Assembly (NCBI GenBank): GCA_007922195.1
Contig: ML681967.1
Location: 8,551,712 to 8,615,711, forward strand
Direction: 5' to 3'
Length of the DNA: 64,000 nucleotides
Source of the DNA: Podocnemis expansa
Taxonomy: Eukaryota > Chordata > Testudines > Podocnemididae
How positions within the stretch are numbered: the first letter of the stretch is position 1; every line of letters begins with the position of its first letter. Under the pieces are notes generated by a model. That model saw only the letters and a program-made list of their open reading frames with translations. It did no database searches and was not told the origin of the DNA. Positions 12,442 through 25,275 of the stretch are shown here, piece after piece. Both the position numbers and the translations under genes were made by a program.

Positions 12442-13728
12442 ATCCATAATAATCTTGAGTTTTAAGGAAAACGCTAAATAGTACAGGTCTCTCTGAGCCT
12501 TTGCTCTCCACCTCTAAAATTATAGATGTTGTGTGCATAAATGTGGACTAAATATACTCAGGTAGAATCTATAAAAGTCCCACTAAATCCCCTTTAAGCA
12601 CCTAAATCTTGTTATTAGCATCACTGCAATCCACAAAACTCCTGTTCAGCTGCTGCCTAACATTGTAGACATCTAAACTCATTCAGCTTTTTAAATTTTT
12701 CCCTCACTGCATGCATACTGCTGTCTTACTCAGCAGCTGTGGCATTATGTCCTGTCTGGTTGAGCCCTAGAGCAGGGAAAACATCCTGGGGAAGATAGGT
12801 GCTTGTGCTGGACCACCTAAGTCATGCCTGGGTCCTGAGCTGCTAGGAGTGCTCAGAGGCCTTACTGGATTAGGTCCCTCTGGCAAGTTCATGTGTACAA
12901 GTTGGGGAGAAAAGGTGGAGCTCCATTTTAGCTTGGCGTTAGAATACTCACCTATGATATGAGAAAAAGTATTTGAACAGGGAGTTTTTGTTTACTTATA
13001 GTGTGCTACCACTTAGGTTAAGGAATGTTATGATGAGTGGTGGCTCCTTCAATCTCTTCTATTGAAGTTGTTTTACTTTAATTAAATATTTGTTAGGCCA
13101 GTGAAAGTAAGAGGGGCTCTAAAGCCTAGTGGGTAGTGCCCAGACATGATTCCTTCCCAACAGGCAGTGCAACTTGAAGCTGGGGCCTCTTACATGCTAG
13201 CTAAGCATGCTAACCACGAGGCAAAAGGTTATAACTTAAAAAAGGAAGTCCTTCTCCTCTCTGCACAGCTGTTTTGTGTGAACCCACTTAAGGGGTCCAA
13301 TCCAATAAATGGCCTCTGAGACTGCCTTCCATGTGAGGTCATGTGCACAACTGAGGTATCTGAGCACCTATTCTCCTCCAATTTGTGAATCACAAGCAGT
13401 GATATGCACCTCTCTGCCGCAGGGACTTTGGTACTGAACTACCAGAGGGCTCAAGGCTTAATATACACACTTTTTGCTGGCATCTCCCATTGAGTAGGTG
13501 GCTCCCTGCATAGTATGCTAGTTGAGGATATCATTCTAAGGCACCTTGCTCTCCCTATTCTTTGTATAGGAGCCTCAGTGTGTAACTCAGGCTGTGTGGA
13601 TTGTAGTGTTGTTCCTGTGATTTTCTAGAAGCTGTGATGCAGTGTCACAGCATCTAAATCCTTTTCTAGATCGGGGACTCAGATACTAAAGTCTCTGTAG
13701 GAAAATTGAATACAGCATTATTATTCTG

Positions 13729-13830
13729 GAATAAAGTGTCCATGCAGAAAGTTATTCCAGAAGAGCTATAACACTTTAAATACGCACTTTATTTTGGAAT
13801 GAATTCCCAGTGTAAACAAGACCTATGAAA
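13729..13830. repeat. MITE-like inverted repeat
   Basis: ATTCTGGAATAAAGTGTCCA on one side and ACTTTATTTTGGAATGAATT on the other form a loose inverted repeat that ends in GTGTAAACAAGACCT. It resembles a common short reptile repeat, but the ends are not clear. Confidence 0.4.
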
Positions 13831-13869
13831 GATCTCTATAACAGAGATAATAATACTACTGCACTCTAG

Positions 13870-14116
13870 CCAAGTTCCAAAGGGGCAGCCATGTTAGTCT
13901 AGTAAAGCAAAAAAAGTGAGGACTCTTGTGGCACTTAAAGACTAACAGATTTATTTATTGCGTGAGCTTTCATGGGAGAAAATCCCACTTCATCAGACTC
14001 TTTGAAGAGGGTCTTCAAAGCATCTGACGGAGTGACATTTTCTCCCATGAAAGCTCATGCGATAAATAAATCTGTTAGTCTTTTTAAGTGCCACAAGACT
14101 CCTTGCTTTTTTTTTG
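13870..14116. mobile_element. Fold-back Penelope-like-derived repeat, copy 4
   Basis: The left terminus is CCAAGTTCCAAAGGGGCAGC. The two arms invert around about 14007 (GAAGAGGGTCTTC). The right arm stops in a T-run. A perfect 11-bp direct repeat CTGCACTCTAG flanks it (13859-13869 and 14117-14127). The left arm carries an intact hammerhead-like core; the right arm has one core change. Confidence 0.85.
13960..14000 (-). ncRNA. Putative hammerhead ribozyme core (left arm of copy 4)
   Basis: On the minus strand, in order: CTGATGA, an extra A, stem II GTGGGA / TCCCAT with a TTTTC loop, GAAA, then GCTC. These are the hammerhead catalytic boxes in the correct order and spacing. The outer stem I (GAGT against ACGC) is mismatched in this copy, so activity is doubtful. 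Confidence 0.4.
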
Positions 14117-14136
14117 CTGCACTCTAGTCTGTCTGG

Positions 14137-14275
14137 TCTATTTGGATGTAAACTCTTTAATGCAGGGACCATTGCTTTGTACCAGTATGTATGTGCCTAG
14201 TAAAGTGGGTCCCCATATTGGCTACTATAGTTAAAATACTAATAAATGATAGTCATTAATTATTATCATCATACA
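14137..14275 (+). mobile_element. L2/MIR-type LINE 3' tail fragment
   Basis: GATGTAAACTCTTTAATGCA, GGGACCATTGCTTTGTAC, TGTGCCTAGTAAAGTGGGTC and a final AATAAATGATAG run match the conserved 3' tail shared by L2 and MIR elements. Confidence 0.6.
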
Positions 14276-15476
14276 GTCCTGCGCTTCTACTTGGAGATTT
14301 GGGTTTTTATTTCATGGTCTCCAGACTAGCACAATTTGGCAGGAAGGCTGAAATGCTGTAGCTGGACCTTGTCATAGGAAGATACAGACTCTCACATCAG
14401 TTAATGATGGCTCCTCTTACTGATGAAGGGGCCATCATCAGGTTTTGAAGAGAGTTTCTATAGTGTTCCTCATGTGGAAGGATGGGAACCATGTTATGGA
14501 ACATCCAGGGTGATCTAAAAGTCTGTGGGAAGTAAATTAAAGAATCTGATGTTTCCAGTATTAGGAGCATGTCTGACTACAATGGGGAATAGAAAGGCTG
14601 AATGTTTTCTCTTTGCTGATTAACTCCCTGAGCTATTTGGTTTCTTTCTATCATATGATGATGTTACAATGTTTTCAGTCAGTCAGGATAACAAAGATAT
14701 ATGATATATATCTCTAATTTTAAGTGATTTCAAGCAGCGGTAGTATTCAAGATCTGTCTTTGTGGCCTAATTGGAGTATGTGATTTTGGTGCCAGCAGCC
14801 ATGGTTCAATGGTAAGGACTGGGATTTTGTAGGTACTCTTTGGAGCTTGGGAAATACCACAGAAGCCACAGTATTAGGATAAAAGCCTATAGTGTGGCCA
14901 ATCTGATGAATACTATACTGTCTATATCTGAAGGCCAAATCAATACGATAGTTCAAAAACAAATGAACAAATAATTCCATTTAGGGACAGAGCAATCTTA
15001 TTAAAATGAATTTCTCTTGTTGGCAAATTACCCAGAGATGTATTAACACTGCATTTACTGCTCTGGAATTTTGTTTAAGTAGGTCTGTGTTGGCCTTAGA
15101 TTCCCGGCCAAGTTCATCTATTTTGAGATCTGTTCATCCTGTCCTGTGGTATGAAAAAGGGAGAAGTCTTAGGACTGTCCCTGCTGGTTCTCTCCAATCT
15201 AGTGACCTTTTTGATAGTCCATTTGCTGCTTGCTCACTCCTCCAGTCTTGCTTTCTCCTGCTTATTGTGTAACTGTCCTAAGGCTTCTGCTGGCTCATTT
15301 ATTGGAAGGCTGTCTCAAGAAGGTATGTAAGAGGTGATGGTGTCCCACACAGGGATATGATTTTATCATGTCTACATTATAATTTACGATGGTGTTGTAT
15401 CTAGGTTTTAGCATAACTGCTGTGACTAGATTTCCTGATGAGGTTATATTTGTAGCATAGACAGAGCCAGCGCTTG

Positions 15477-15649
15477 CAAGGCCAGCGCTGGAGATTGTGG
15501 TGCCCTCCCCCCCCCAATAGGAGAGTGATGCTGGCGCAGACGAGTGACATCATCAGAGGAGCACCATGGCACTGTCCCCTTTTGACACCCCTCAAATGCC
15601 GGTGCCCCCCTGCAACGCAGGGCCTGCTTACCGCCTAGCGCCGGCCCTG
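15477..15649. mobile_element. Non-autonomous hAT element, GGCCGGCGCTAGG family
   Basis: The ends CAAGGCCAGCGCTGG and CTAGCGCCGGCCCTG are inverted. Flanks AGCGCTTG (15469-15476) and AGCACTTG (15650-15657) are an 8-bp duplication with one mismatch. Confidence 0.85.
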
Positions 15650-15885
15650 AGCACTTGCAGTTCAAACTGGTATCTCAAAGAAGAGTGTGAACTGTACCTG
15701 CCTGTCAAAAGATAGTATTAGCTCTGAGGCCTAATATCTGTGTTGTCAGCATTAGTAGCACTTACGCTGCTGATCATTTTAGAAAGAACATCAAACTTTC
15801 CCTGGAATGAGAGAGGATCTTGGGATGGGGATGAAGAAGTGGGGGCTTAAATGGTAGGGTCACATTCTACTTTTGGACTCCTGTC

Positions 15886-16317
15886 CAGGGCCAGCTTGAC
15901 CCATAAGCAAATAAGGCAGTGGCTGGGAGTGCTGCTGCCTTAGGGGTGTCATGGCGTTGTGTGGGGGGCAGAATGGGCTGGCTCAGAAGTTGGACCCATG
16001 CTCCCACCCCTCCCTGAGCTGGCCAGTCTGCCCTCAGGGGCGCAGCAGGACAGCCCATGGGGTGGGCTCCGCTTTCTCACACTGCCTCTGGGCTGGCCCT
16101 CCCTGCTCCTAGGAAAGAACATGTGGCCCAGGGGAGGGGAGCCCTGCCTCTGGGCTGGCCCGCTCTGTGCTTGGTCTGGCGGACCCCTGCCCCCAGGGCA
16201 GGGTGAGCAGGCTGGAGCAGAGGCCAGGTTCTGCAGCACCACAACCCCCTGCTGGGGGGGGGGGGGCACAAAACCAGAAGTGAGCTCAGGGCACCACAGA
16301 CCCTTGAGCTGGCCCTG
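15886..16317. mobile_element. GC-rich non-autonomous hAT element
   Basis: The ends CAGGGCCAGCTTG and TTGAGCTGGCCCTG are inverted. Flanks CTCCTGTC (15878-15885) and CTTCTGTC (16318-16325) differ at one base. The interior is GC-rich and includes a long G-run near 16254-16266. It is broadly similar in composition to the element at 7581 (shared CAGGGCCA end). Confidence 0.85.
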
Positions 16318-16369
16318 CTTCTGTCTGTCTTTTTGTCATTGAGTCACTGCGTGGTAACTTGCTTTGTAG

Positions 16370-16716
16370 CAGTGGCATGTCCAACCTTTTTGGGTGAGGG
16401 GCTACATTGCAATTCTTTTCTCAGTTGGGGCTGGTGAGAAAATTTTTGATGGATAAGACATGCAAATTGATCTTATTAATAAACTTTAACAAAATAATGA
16501 TTAGTTGTGATATTTGGCATTGCTTTGGTTGCACTGTGTACAGAGGACAAGGGGGGCAGGAGTACCTGTGTGATGGGGCAAGTCAGGGTGTGGGGAGAAG
16601 TTGAAAGGGCTCCAGCCAGCCCCAGCTCCCAGGCCTTTCAGCAGCACTCAGCAGGCTGGATGAAAGCCCTTGGTGGGCCAGAGTCTGGCCCCTGGGCCAC
16701 ACGTTGGACAAGCCTG
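16370..16716. mobile_element. Non-autonomous hAT element, GTCCAACCTTTTT family
   Basis: The left end CAGTGGCATGTCCAACCTTT and the right end CACGTTGGACAAGCCTG are inverted. Flanks CTTTGTAG (16362-16369) and CTTTATAA (16717-16724) match at 6 of 8 bases. It sits 52 bases from the preceding hAT element. Confidence 0.8.
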
Positions 16717-17870
16717 CTTTATAATGCTCCTCTACCCTTTAGTTTACACCTGACTCTGTGTAAGACATTTTCAGGTTATATTGGCTACTGTGAACAAAAT
16801 AATGGCCAAATTCCTCTATCATGCCCCTCACTCCCCATTGACTTCAGTTTGCCTCTGAAAGAGTACCATTGTCTCATTTGTCCAGTGGGGCATGCTCAGC
16901 CATTTAACAGGCTCCACGTGGCCACTAAACTGATTTGACCCCACAGAAATAGTTACTACAATTACAGTTACTACAATAGCAAAGCAGTTTAAATTTAATT
17001 TAATTTAAAGTGAAAGAAACATTGACATGAGACAGTTTGCAAGGCACTTTGCTGGAATGAGGAAATTTGTATCAGTGTACCTCTCTCATGTAGACGAGAC
17101 CTAAGTAAAAGTTAGTAATCCTCACTTGCTTTCTAGCTGTGATCAGTTGGCAATTGTATACATCCCAGTAGAAGATCTAGAAGGAGGGATTTGAAGTAGT
17201 GGAAGATCATGTTTTTCCATTTTAGTTTGGTGAGGATGTATCTTCAAAGCTTTTTTTTTACTGGGGAAAGAAAAAGTGGGTTTTTTACATGAGGTTATAA
17301 CTAACATTTATTAGCTATCTTTCCCCGCCTGTGGTTGACGTCATCTCATTTACCTTATGGTAAATCAACAGTGTCTTATCTCCACTTCGATTTTACAGAG
17401 ATATAACTAACAGACATTATCTTGCTATAAAAACAGCACCTTTTTTTTTTATTGGTAGTGAAGACAAAACAGAGAAGCAAATGGGTGATTGAGGCCAGAG
17501 TCACTGGCAGAGTAGGGTAGAGATATGTTAGGAAGGAGAGAGTAGTGAAAAGCACAGAGATGAAGCAAATTAGTTTAAACTTCACACTGTAGGAAAGAGG
17601 GATTCAGAATGTGTGTAGAGAGAAGGAGTGTGACTGAGCAATGTTAACAGGTTAAGAAAAATGGTCTTAGTAGCTGCATTTTGAATGGATTGTGGAAGTG
17701 AAGTCAACAAATACACAGCAATTAATTTCTGGATTGATTTTATTTCTGTACAGGCCTTTGTGTATACTGAACGTTGCTGTGAATTGAACATCAGAGAATA
17801 AAAGCCCTTTTAGAGCTTTTCTGAGTTCATTCTTGAGAAAGATATAACTTCTGTGATGCATCCCAGAATG

Positions 17871-17902
17871 GGAAAAAAATTAAAATAAAATAAAAAATAA
17901 AA
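17871..17902. repeat. (TAAAA)n-type simple repeat
   Basis: AAAATTAAAATAAAATAAAA and similar units in tandem. Confidence 0.8.
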
Positions 17903-19189
17903 TCTTGAAAACAACCAAAGAAATCCAGTTAGAAATGAAGACAGGTATATACATGGGCTTCCTTAGTTAATGCCTTTTTGTCAGTTCCCTCTACTTTTAG
18001 CAGAATCAGATATTTGTATAACAGGGTTCTTAAAATTTCTATCTATACCAGCACGTGTATTTCAGTCTAGTAGAAATGAAAGGGCAAACAGCCTGATTAA
18101 ATATACATCTGCAGCTAAAGATTTCCTGCAGGGTTCCTATTTCATCATGACAAAACAACATGCAAAGCAGGTGCAAGGGAAAAGTGCCTTCCACCCCAGG
18201 ATTTCTCTGTAGTGGAGCATATGAACTACAACCTTTGTATAATAGTTTTGATTATAGTACTGCATACAAGGAACATTCTTCCAATCAACCAAAGTTACAC
18301 TATATTTATCAACACCACATTGTGAAAGGAACAAATCAGACAAGTGCAGAGCAGAGTAAATGTGCTGATAGTAAAAACAGCTGTATCCTGGCTATACCGT
18401 TGCTGGCATCATTTCTCTCACTCGGAGATGAGCAGTGGTGCAGAATCAAAGTTCCAGGGTTTTTTTTTTCCATTTTAGCCTATAGTTTTGACAGGACTAA
18501 TGAAGAGTAAAGTTAAACATGTGACTAAGCATTTCATTTGCAAGATGTGGGCCTAACTAATAGTAGAACCTCCATGTACTGTTTCTTAGTCTGTAGCCAG
18601 TGTCATTCAGGGTCTACTAATGCAGAGTCTTTTACTAATGACCTATTGAGGTCTTTGACTTTTATCTTAGAATTTTTTTTTTTCTCATCCTATTATCAGC
18701 TCATTACATACTTGGGCAGGAACCCAAATGCACTCTTACTCTTTAACAATTCCCCACTCCTAAGTAATATTGCTATTGTGACTTATTCCAGCTCATTACT
18801 TGCTTGTAAAACAATTAATCTTAAAAACAGACAGTCAGAAATAGACTTGGATCTTTATTTCTGTGAGTCAGCTGTACTGGTCACTCTCTGTACTATTTGT
18901 AGGGGCTGCAGGGTTCTCCAAAATCTGGCATTAACATCACCTTGAATGATCCCTAGAAATATGTGCTAACTATTTATGCTACATAATGTTCCATTTTGTA
19001 TTTAGCAGTGACATTCCGACTTAGCTTCCCAGACTTGAAGAAGAGCTCTGTGTAAGTTAGAAATTGTCTCATTTGACAACAGAAGTTAGTCCAATAAGAG
19101 TTCTCACCCTTATCTTCCCTAGTAGGTAAATTTTGCCTATCCTGCCATGAGTCAATCACAGAATTGTCTTTGCCTGATGCTCTTTGCAC

Positions 19190-19345
19190 TTTGGGCTCAC
19201 TCCTGCAAGGTGCTGAGCAATCTGGACCCATCCGGGAAAACACTTCAGTTTGTGCTTAAAGTGGCACCGAGTTACATGTGTAGTCCCACTGAAGTCAATG
19301 GGACTGCTCACATGCTTAAAGTGGTTTGCTGGTGGATCCAACTAG
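19190..19345. repeat. Short interspersed repeat with GACTTCAATGGGAC-type core
   Basis: TGCTTAAAGTGGCACCGAGT, ACTGAAGTCAATGGGACTGC and a second TGCTTAAAGTGG resemble a frequent reptile interspersed repeat. The boundaries are approximate and the family name is unknown to me. Confidence 0.4.
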
Positions 19346-20584
19346 AGTGTTAGCATATTGAATGATCACACTTGCAAGATCAAGGCTTTTTCCACAAGTC
19401 AGGTTAGTCTATTTACATCCAGATGTCACCAGCTTTCACTGAAGACTCCTTAGAAATTTGTGAAGGAAAATCTGAAGAGAGAGGCTCTAGTAATTAACTT
19501 CTCTGAAGTGATAGGGATTATTAAAGATACAGTGGTAGATATTTGGCTCTTGTTTACAGTACTTGGTATTTACTGTTAGCTGTTTGTAAAATAATTGTTT
19601 TCCTCCCTACCAAAGTTGGTCTTTTTCCAGTTGGCAAATGCCAATTCCCCTCTCTGGTCACAGGGAAAAAATAAAACCTCTCTAGCCAGCTCATTCTAAT
19701 TTCTCACTGTTATCTCTGTCTATGCAGCATTCTGGGTAACATCAGCTAACTAATCACAGCTCACCAGACAGGTGAAGCAACAAAAGAAACAAATTGTATC
19801 ACACAAAGCTTTGTTCAGTGTCCACAGCCTCCCTTTAACCCTTCTGGCATTTGAACAGCAATTTTTCAGGGGAAATAATTCATGTCCTCCACCATAAGGT
19901 ATATTTTAGCATTCATTTAATGATGACCTAATATTTCAAACAAAATAATTATACAGCTTTTATAATGTTAGCTCATTTTTGTCAGGATGTTATTAAGATA
20001 CCTGCCACAGTGATCTAATGAGCTTGACCTTCATTTCATAACAAATTGCTCCCCAGCTGAAATGATTTTTAATGGCCTTCTTGATTTATGTAAAGAAATC
20101 TTTAGCGATAGCCTTCAATTTTCAGGGCAAACAATTACAATAACTCAGAATTTTATAAAATTGGTAGAAATATTGTTACATGCTGCTAAATGCTTTATCC
20201 TACTCCGTTATCTCCTTTGAATTAGTCTGCTTTTGGTGTCTCTCTCCACAATATACGAAGTAGATGAGGTCAGTTTGAATGGATTAAATAAAAATACCTC
20301 TAACTGACATGGCTGCATGTCCATGTTGAATGTTTTGTATCAGTTTATGCTTTTGCACCTTGATGACATTTACTACTGTACATTCTGTTTGCTGCCACCT
20401 ACAGAGCTACATGTATTTTGGAACAACTCAGTTCAAGGCTGTAAATATTTCTGTGTTTAAAACCATGGGGACTGTTGTCCTTCTGACACACAAGGGAATT
20501 ATGCTTGTAACTCCTACTGTATTTTTAATGAGATGAAACCTGTTTTCAAGAGGTGACAAAGAGGGGAAGGGGAAGGTTCTGTAT

Positions 20585-22219
20585 CGGGGTGGCCAAACTT
20601 ACGGAACTCAAGAGCCGCACAAGTCGATTATTAAACCTTCGAGAGCCGCTCTGAGGCATATAACCACATGTAACCACTCAGACACAATTAATTTTAAAAT
20701 GAGAGTAATAGTAAGGGAAAACACTGCTCTCATCTTAATGCTGTGAAGAGATGCACACAGGGACACCTTTAACTGTTCAGAATCACAACAGATCAATGAG
20801 AATTTATGGGGACAGAAAGTGCAAGATCAGAGCGTGTTTCAGTAAGTGCTTTGGAGTCCATGCACACAAGATACTATGGAAAAAATCCCATTGAGTTTAT
20901 TCATTTTGTGGTCAAGCCCTGTATAAATTCTAAATATCATTATTTGTTTTTTATAATACAAAGTAAAATCTTTATTGGTGAGAGATATTTTTTTCAGAAA
21001 GTTTATAATACAATTTTCTGTCCTCAGCTCTTCACAACAATTACTCTTGTCAAATGGGTGCAGATACCCATAGAGTCATTCATGAAGACTGCACTGAAAT
21101 AGAAATAGATTTGACTATACAAGAAAGAAGAATTAATACATGCTGAGTGTTATTTAATCAGTAGAAGTATAGTGCTGCTATTGAACTTTGCAGTGAATGT
21201 AAATTATCTTGGTAATTCACTTAGTTATATTAATTAAAATTTTCCTATAAAATAAATGTACTAGCAGTTCCTTCTGCAAACAGATGACATACTGATGTCT
21301 CAGGCACACTTGTTCAATGGAGTTAAGGAATTTTTTCTCTAAAGCCAGTTTTCAGTAGTGGTTGTCTATCCTAAATCTAAAGCATTCTGCATGCTGAAAG
21401 TGAACCACGCTCCATAATAAGTACTTGTAACATTGTTTAAATTAATAGAGGGTTTTTTAAATAACCTTTTGACAGTAGTCAGTGGTTTTGGATGTAACAC
21501 GTCAATTTTCACTCATTTCTGATGATTCTTATTTAATTCTCAAAATAGAAATACACGCGAAATAATTTTGCATTATATTACAATATCTGGAAATGCCAGG
21601 TGATTTTAAAAAAAGAACATTAATTTACAATTGCTTTTCAGGTTTAAATTGCTAATTATCATCACTTATCTGTAGTTCATTGTAGACTTGCTCATGATCA
21701 ATTTATGTTGCCAGTTTTTAAAATATTTACCCAGAAACCCATATCAAAAAATATTTAAAAAATCATGCACTAATGTAATTAAAGACTGTATCATAATGCA
21801 CACAGACAAGGAGGTTAGAATTAATATTGTGCGGGTAAACTGTAGAATCTGGCAGTTACTTGCTGTGAGTGCTTCTCTTTCCATCTAAGTGACAACTTGC
21901 TTCTCCCTGCAGGCTCTCACAATGCAGCCCCCGCCCCCCCCCGTCCCCCCGCTCACCAGGCGGCGTTTCTCCTGTGGGCTCTCCCAGTGCTGCCCGTCCC
22001 CCTGTTCTGACCACACTGGTTTTTCCTGCAGCTCTGACAACACTGCTCCTGGCTGCCGGCTCTCACCCTGCCGCTGTGTCTCTGCTGTTCCTGAACACTG
22101 CAAATTTCTCAGCCCCTAGCTGCTGCCATGCCACCCTTCCCTCCTGCATTCTCCCAGGAGCCTCAATTTTTCTTTGAAGAGCCGCATGCGGTTCATGAGC
22201 TGCAGTTTGGCCACGTCTG
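20585..22219. mobile_element. Long non-autonomous hAT element, GGTGGCCAAACTT family
   Basis: The left end is CGGGGTGGCCAAACTTACGG with AAGAGCCGCACAAG. The right end is GAAGAGCCGCATGCGG with CAGTTTGGCCACGTCTG. These are inverted and flanked by TTCTGTAT (20577-20584) and ATCTATAT (22220-22227), 6 of 8 matching. The 1.6-kb interior has an AT-rich part (about 20800-21870) and a C-rich part (21900-22170). I see no transposase domain in it. Treating the two ends as one insertion is supported by the target duplication but is not proven. Confidence 0.65.
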
Positions 22220-23102
22220 ATCTATATTATGAATATCTGTATTTGGTTTCTTTTAAAATTATTGTCTGACTGAAACAGATGTGCGATATGAAACATTTCA
22301 GATGAAAGTGGTAAAAGATGGAGTTGTAGTTTACACACATTAATTAACCTTCACCAACTCACTGAGAGTTTGGTATTAATTATTACATGGTACCCATTTT
22401 GTAGACTGGTGTTGTCATGTCTCTGCTGAGTGGTAATACTTTTGAGGGTTTGCAGCTGACATAAGCTATGTGAAGTCTGGGTATTTGATTTGTGCAACTT
22501 GTTTATTCAGCCTAGTGACATCAGTCATTAACTGAGGTGGGCACAAAAAGCATGCATGCAAACACTCTCCTTTAGAAAACTCAACCCAACAAGATGGTAC
22601 AGTTCTCAGAAAGCAACTCTGCACCAAGAATCTCTAGACGGAAAGATTAAGGCAGAAAGAAAACCTATTCATCCCCTTCAAAAGAAGCTCCCTCATTCAC
22701 CTAACAATAGTACAGCATTTCTTCAAAGACTCACTGCTCACACAGTAAGAAAAAGAACATGTGAAACTGCATGTGACAGTGCCATCTGGTGACTTGCACT
22801 ATAGAAGTATGCTAAAAACACAGGGAGGCTATATAACTTGCCAAAAGTCATGATTAATGGATCCCAATAATCCTGACTCCTAGTCCTCCAAATCAAAATG
22901 CAACTTAGCCATGTGTTCTCTGACTATTGGCAGGAAGCAGAGTTTTTCACAGAAAAGCAGCAGAATTTGCTTTCTTTTTTCGCCTTCCTCTTGTGGCCTT
23001 AGTGCACTGAGTCAGTAACCTATCCAGAGGCTGACACTCACTGTTTTCATTCCTACCCTTGCTTGGGTTGATATTTACTTAGATCCATGTCTGTCACTAT
23101 GC

Positions 23103-23621
23103 CAGGGTCAGCAACCTTTTCTGGCCCCCATGCCAGCCCTTCCTTCCCAACCCTCAACTGGTGCCAGTGGCCGCCTCTGCCAAAAAACAGCGGCGGCTGC
23201 ATGAAAATTTGGCATCAGCTGTAGGGGGAGGAAGGGTGCCTGGCAGGCATGCTGCTGAAAGGAGCCACTCATGGAAAGAAGCCGTCCAGAATGGCTCCTC
23301 TTGGTGGCATGCCTGAGGACTCGTCCCCAGGGAAGGGCAGAGGGAAGTGGTCTAGAGTGGCTCTCAGTGGCACGTCTGGGACAAGAGTCACCAGGCCGGC
23401 CATGGAAGAAACTGGCCGGAGCAACTCTTTTTGTTGGTGGCAGACTGTGGAGAGGAGGTGCTCCAATCAGCTTCTTTCCATGGCACGGGCATGGCAGGGA
23501 CCCGAGTGGCTTTCAGTGGCAGGAGTGGCAATTTCTGTGGTGCTGCAGACAGTGCTGTGCTCCTTTCCAAAAGAATTTGCACACCACTTTTGGCATGCAT
23601 GCCCGGGGTTGCCCACCCCTG
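23103..23621. mobile_element. Non-autonomous hAT element, GGGTNNGCAACC family
   Basis: The left end CAGGGTCAGCAACCTTTTCT and the right end GGGGTTGCCCACCCCTG are inverted. Flanks CACTATGC (23095-23102) and TACTACGC (23622-23629) match at 6 of 8. The interior repeats GAGTGGC-rich blocks, giving several overlapping spurious frames. Confidence 0.8.
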
Positions 23622-25212
23622 TACTACGCCACGTCAGGCTGCCATGAGGACCTGAGCAGTAATTCCACTTGACTGCATCAGTAGTTTGTTTAGTTGTTGC
23701 TAGTATTGCAAGTCCTTTTCTGCCTAGCCTCAGTGTTGCCTTGCAGCTGCCCCATGTATTTGCCATGCCAGCTTTCATACTGAACTAGCACAGCTCTCGT
23801 TATCAGCATTGTCACTTCCTGCTGCTGTTAGTGCTGTCCTGAAACATGCCACTGGCTGCTGCCGTGACATGCTGCTGTACTGCTGCACTGAAGTCTAGAC
23901 CGGGGTTGACCTCCAGGTAGATATATTTGATTTGAACTGAACAGCGCTAGGAGACAGCTCTGCATGACTGGTAGAAACAGTTAAGAACTTATGCAATGAG
24001 CTGCCAGAAGAAGTCATTTGCAGGGCACAACAAATTTGCCCAGTCCTACAAAACCCAGGAGATATACTACACATTCTTCAGTGCCATCTGCTGGCATTTT
24101 ATCTATTGACTATTTGCATGTAGATAGACATGCAACAAAAACCACCAGAAGTCAAGAATTCTGTTCATTTTCTTTTAAGCACAGAGCAGACACATTCTCT
24201 CATTTGTTACATCATAAGCTCCCCTCTTTCAGTGGAGTTACACCATCCCAGAATTGGTGTAACAGCATGGAAATCAGGCCCTTAACCCAGAGAACTTTAG
24301 TATCCTGCCTGAACCAGGCACTTTGCTGTTTAGCCATACATTTCCAATTAGTTTGTTGGTTTGCATATGCACTATGTGTCTTCTTTAATTTCACATGTAA
24401 AGTGCTCGGTGACTAGAACAGACCATGAACTTAGCAACAACATCAAGTATCTGTGTCTACGCAGGTAACTTATAGGCTTTTTCCTCAGCCGCAATCAAGC
24501 GGCTGCTACAGGGATGGGATGCTGTTATTAAGGCCATTCTTTTGCTGGAGGCTCTCTCATACAGCACTCCTGTCAATTCATTAGAGAACTGCTTCTTTTC
24601 ATTTGTGCAATATGCCAAACCTGGTTACAAAGTCAGTCAGCCAGTTTGATACATTCTGGAGGGTGGAGGGAGAATGGAAAGGGTAATGGACTTCTGTAGC
24701 TTATGTTCTGTGCTTTACAAATGATTTTTTTGCAGAAGCTGATAGCAGAGGATATGCTAGGGATGGCCGGTGAAATGATAGCGAGGGTTGACCACAGGAC
24801 AACAAATGTGTTTGCATCATCAGCAAGTAAAAGGTATCAAAGGATGTTGTAGAGAGATTCTGAAGTCAGGTGTGTGGTATATGTCAGACTCCTGAGCCTT
24901 TGAAAGCCAAGAGAAAGGAGGGGGGATATTTTGTGCATTTTGTGAATGTTAAAATGGTATGTGGCCTTATGCTTGGAGCTCAATAGAAATATATAAAAGC
25001 AGTTGTAAAGAGGCCAATAAACTTCAAAAGCCATTGGAGAGAATATCTTCAACCATTTCACTACTCACTTTTGTTCCTCTATTTTTTGTTTGTAATAGCT
25101 TGTGATAAAGGAGGTTCAGAAGAGTCTACTCTGACTCCTTGGGGGTTAGTGATGTTTCCTTACTAAAAAAGATGGACTTTCACTGGTTTAATATTGCTGG
25201 ACTGTTCAGAAG

Positions 25213-25275
25213 TAAAAGAAGCAGGGAGTCCTCTGGCACTTAAAGACTAACAAATTTATCTCATGAGCTTTCGTG
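25213..25275 (-). mobile_element. Fold-back family fragment (single arm)
   Basis: GGGAGTCCTCTGGCACTTAA, AGACTAACAAATTTAT and CATGAGCTTTCGTG match one arm of the Penelope-like-derived family. No inverted partner is present. Confidence 0.65.

Noticed and set aside
22556..22792. 78-residue plus-strand frame with basic composition
   Set aside because: No family resemblance, no splice or promoter signals, and length within chance expectation.
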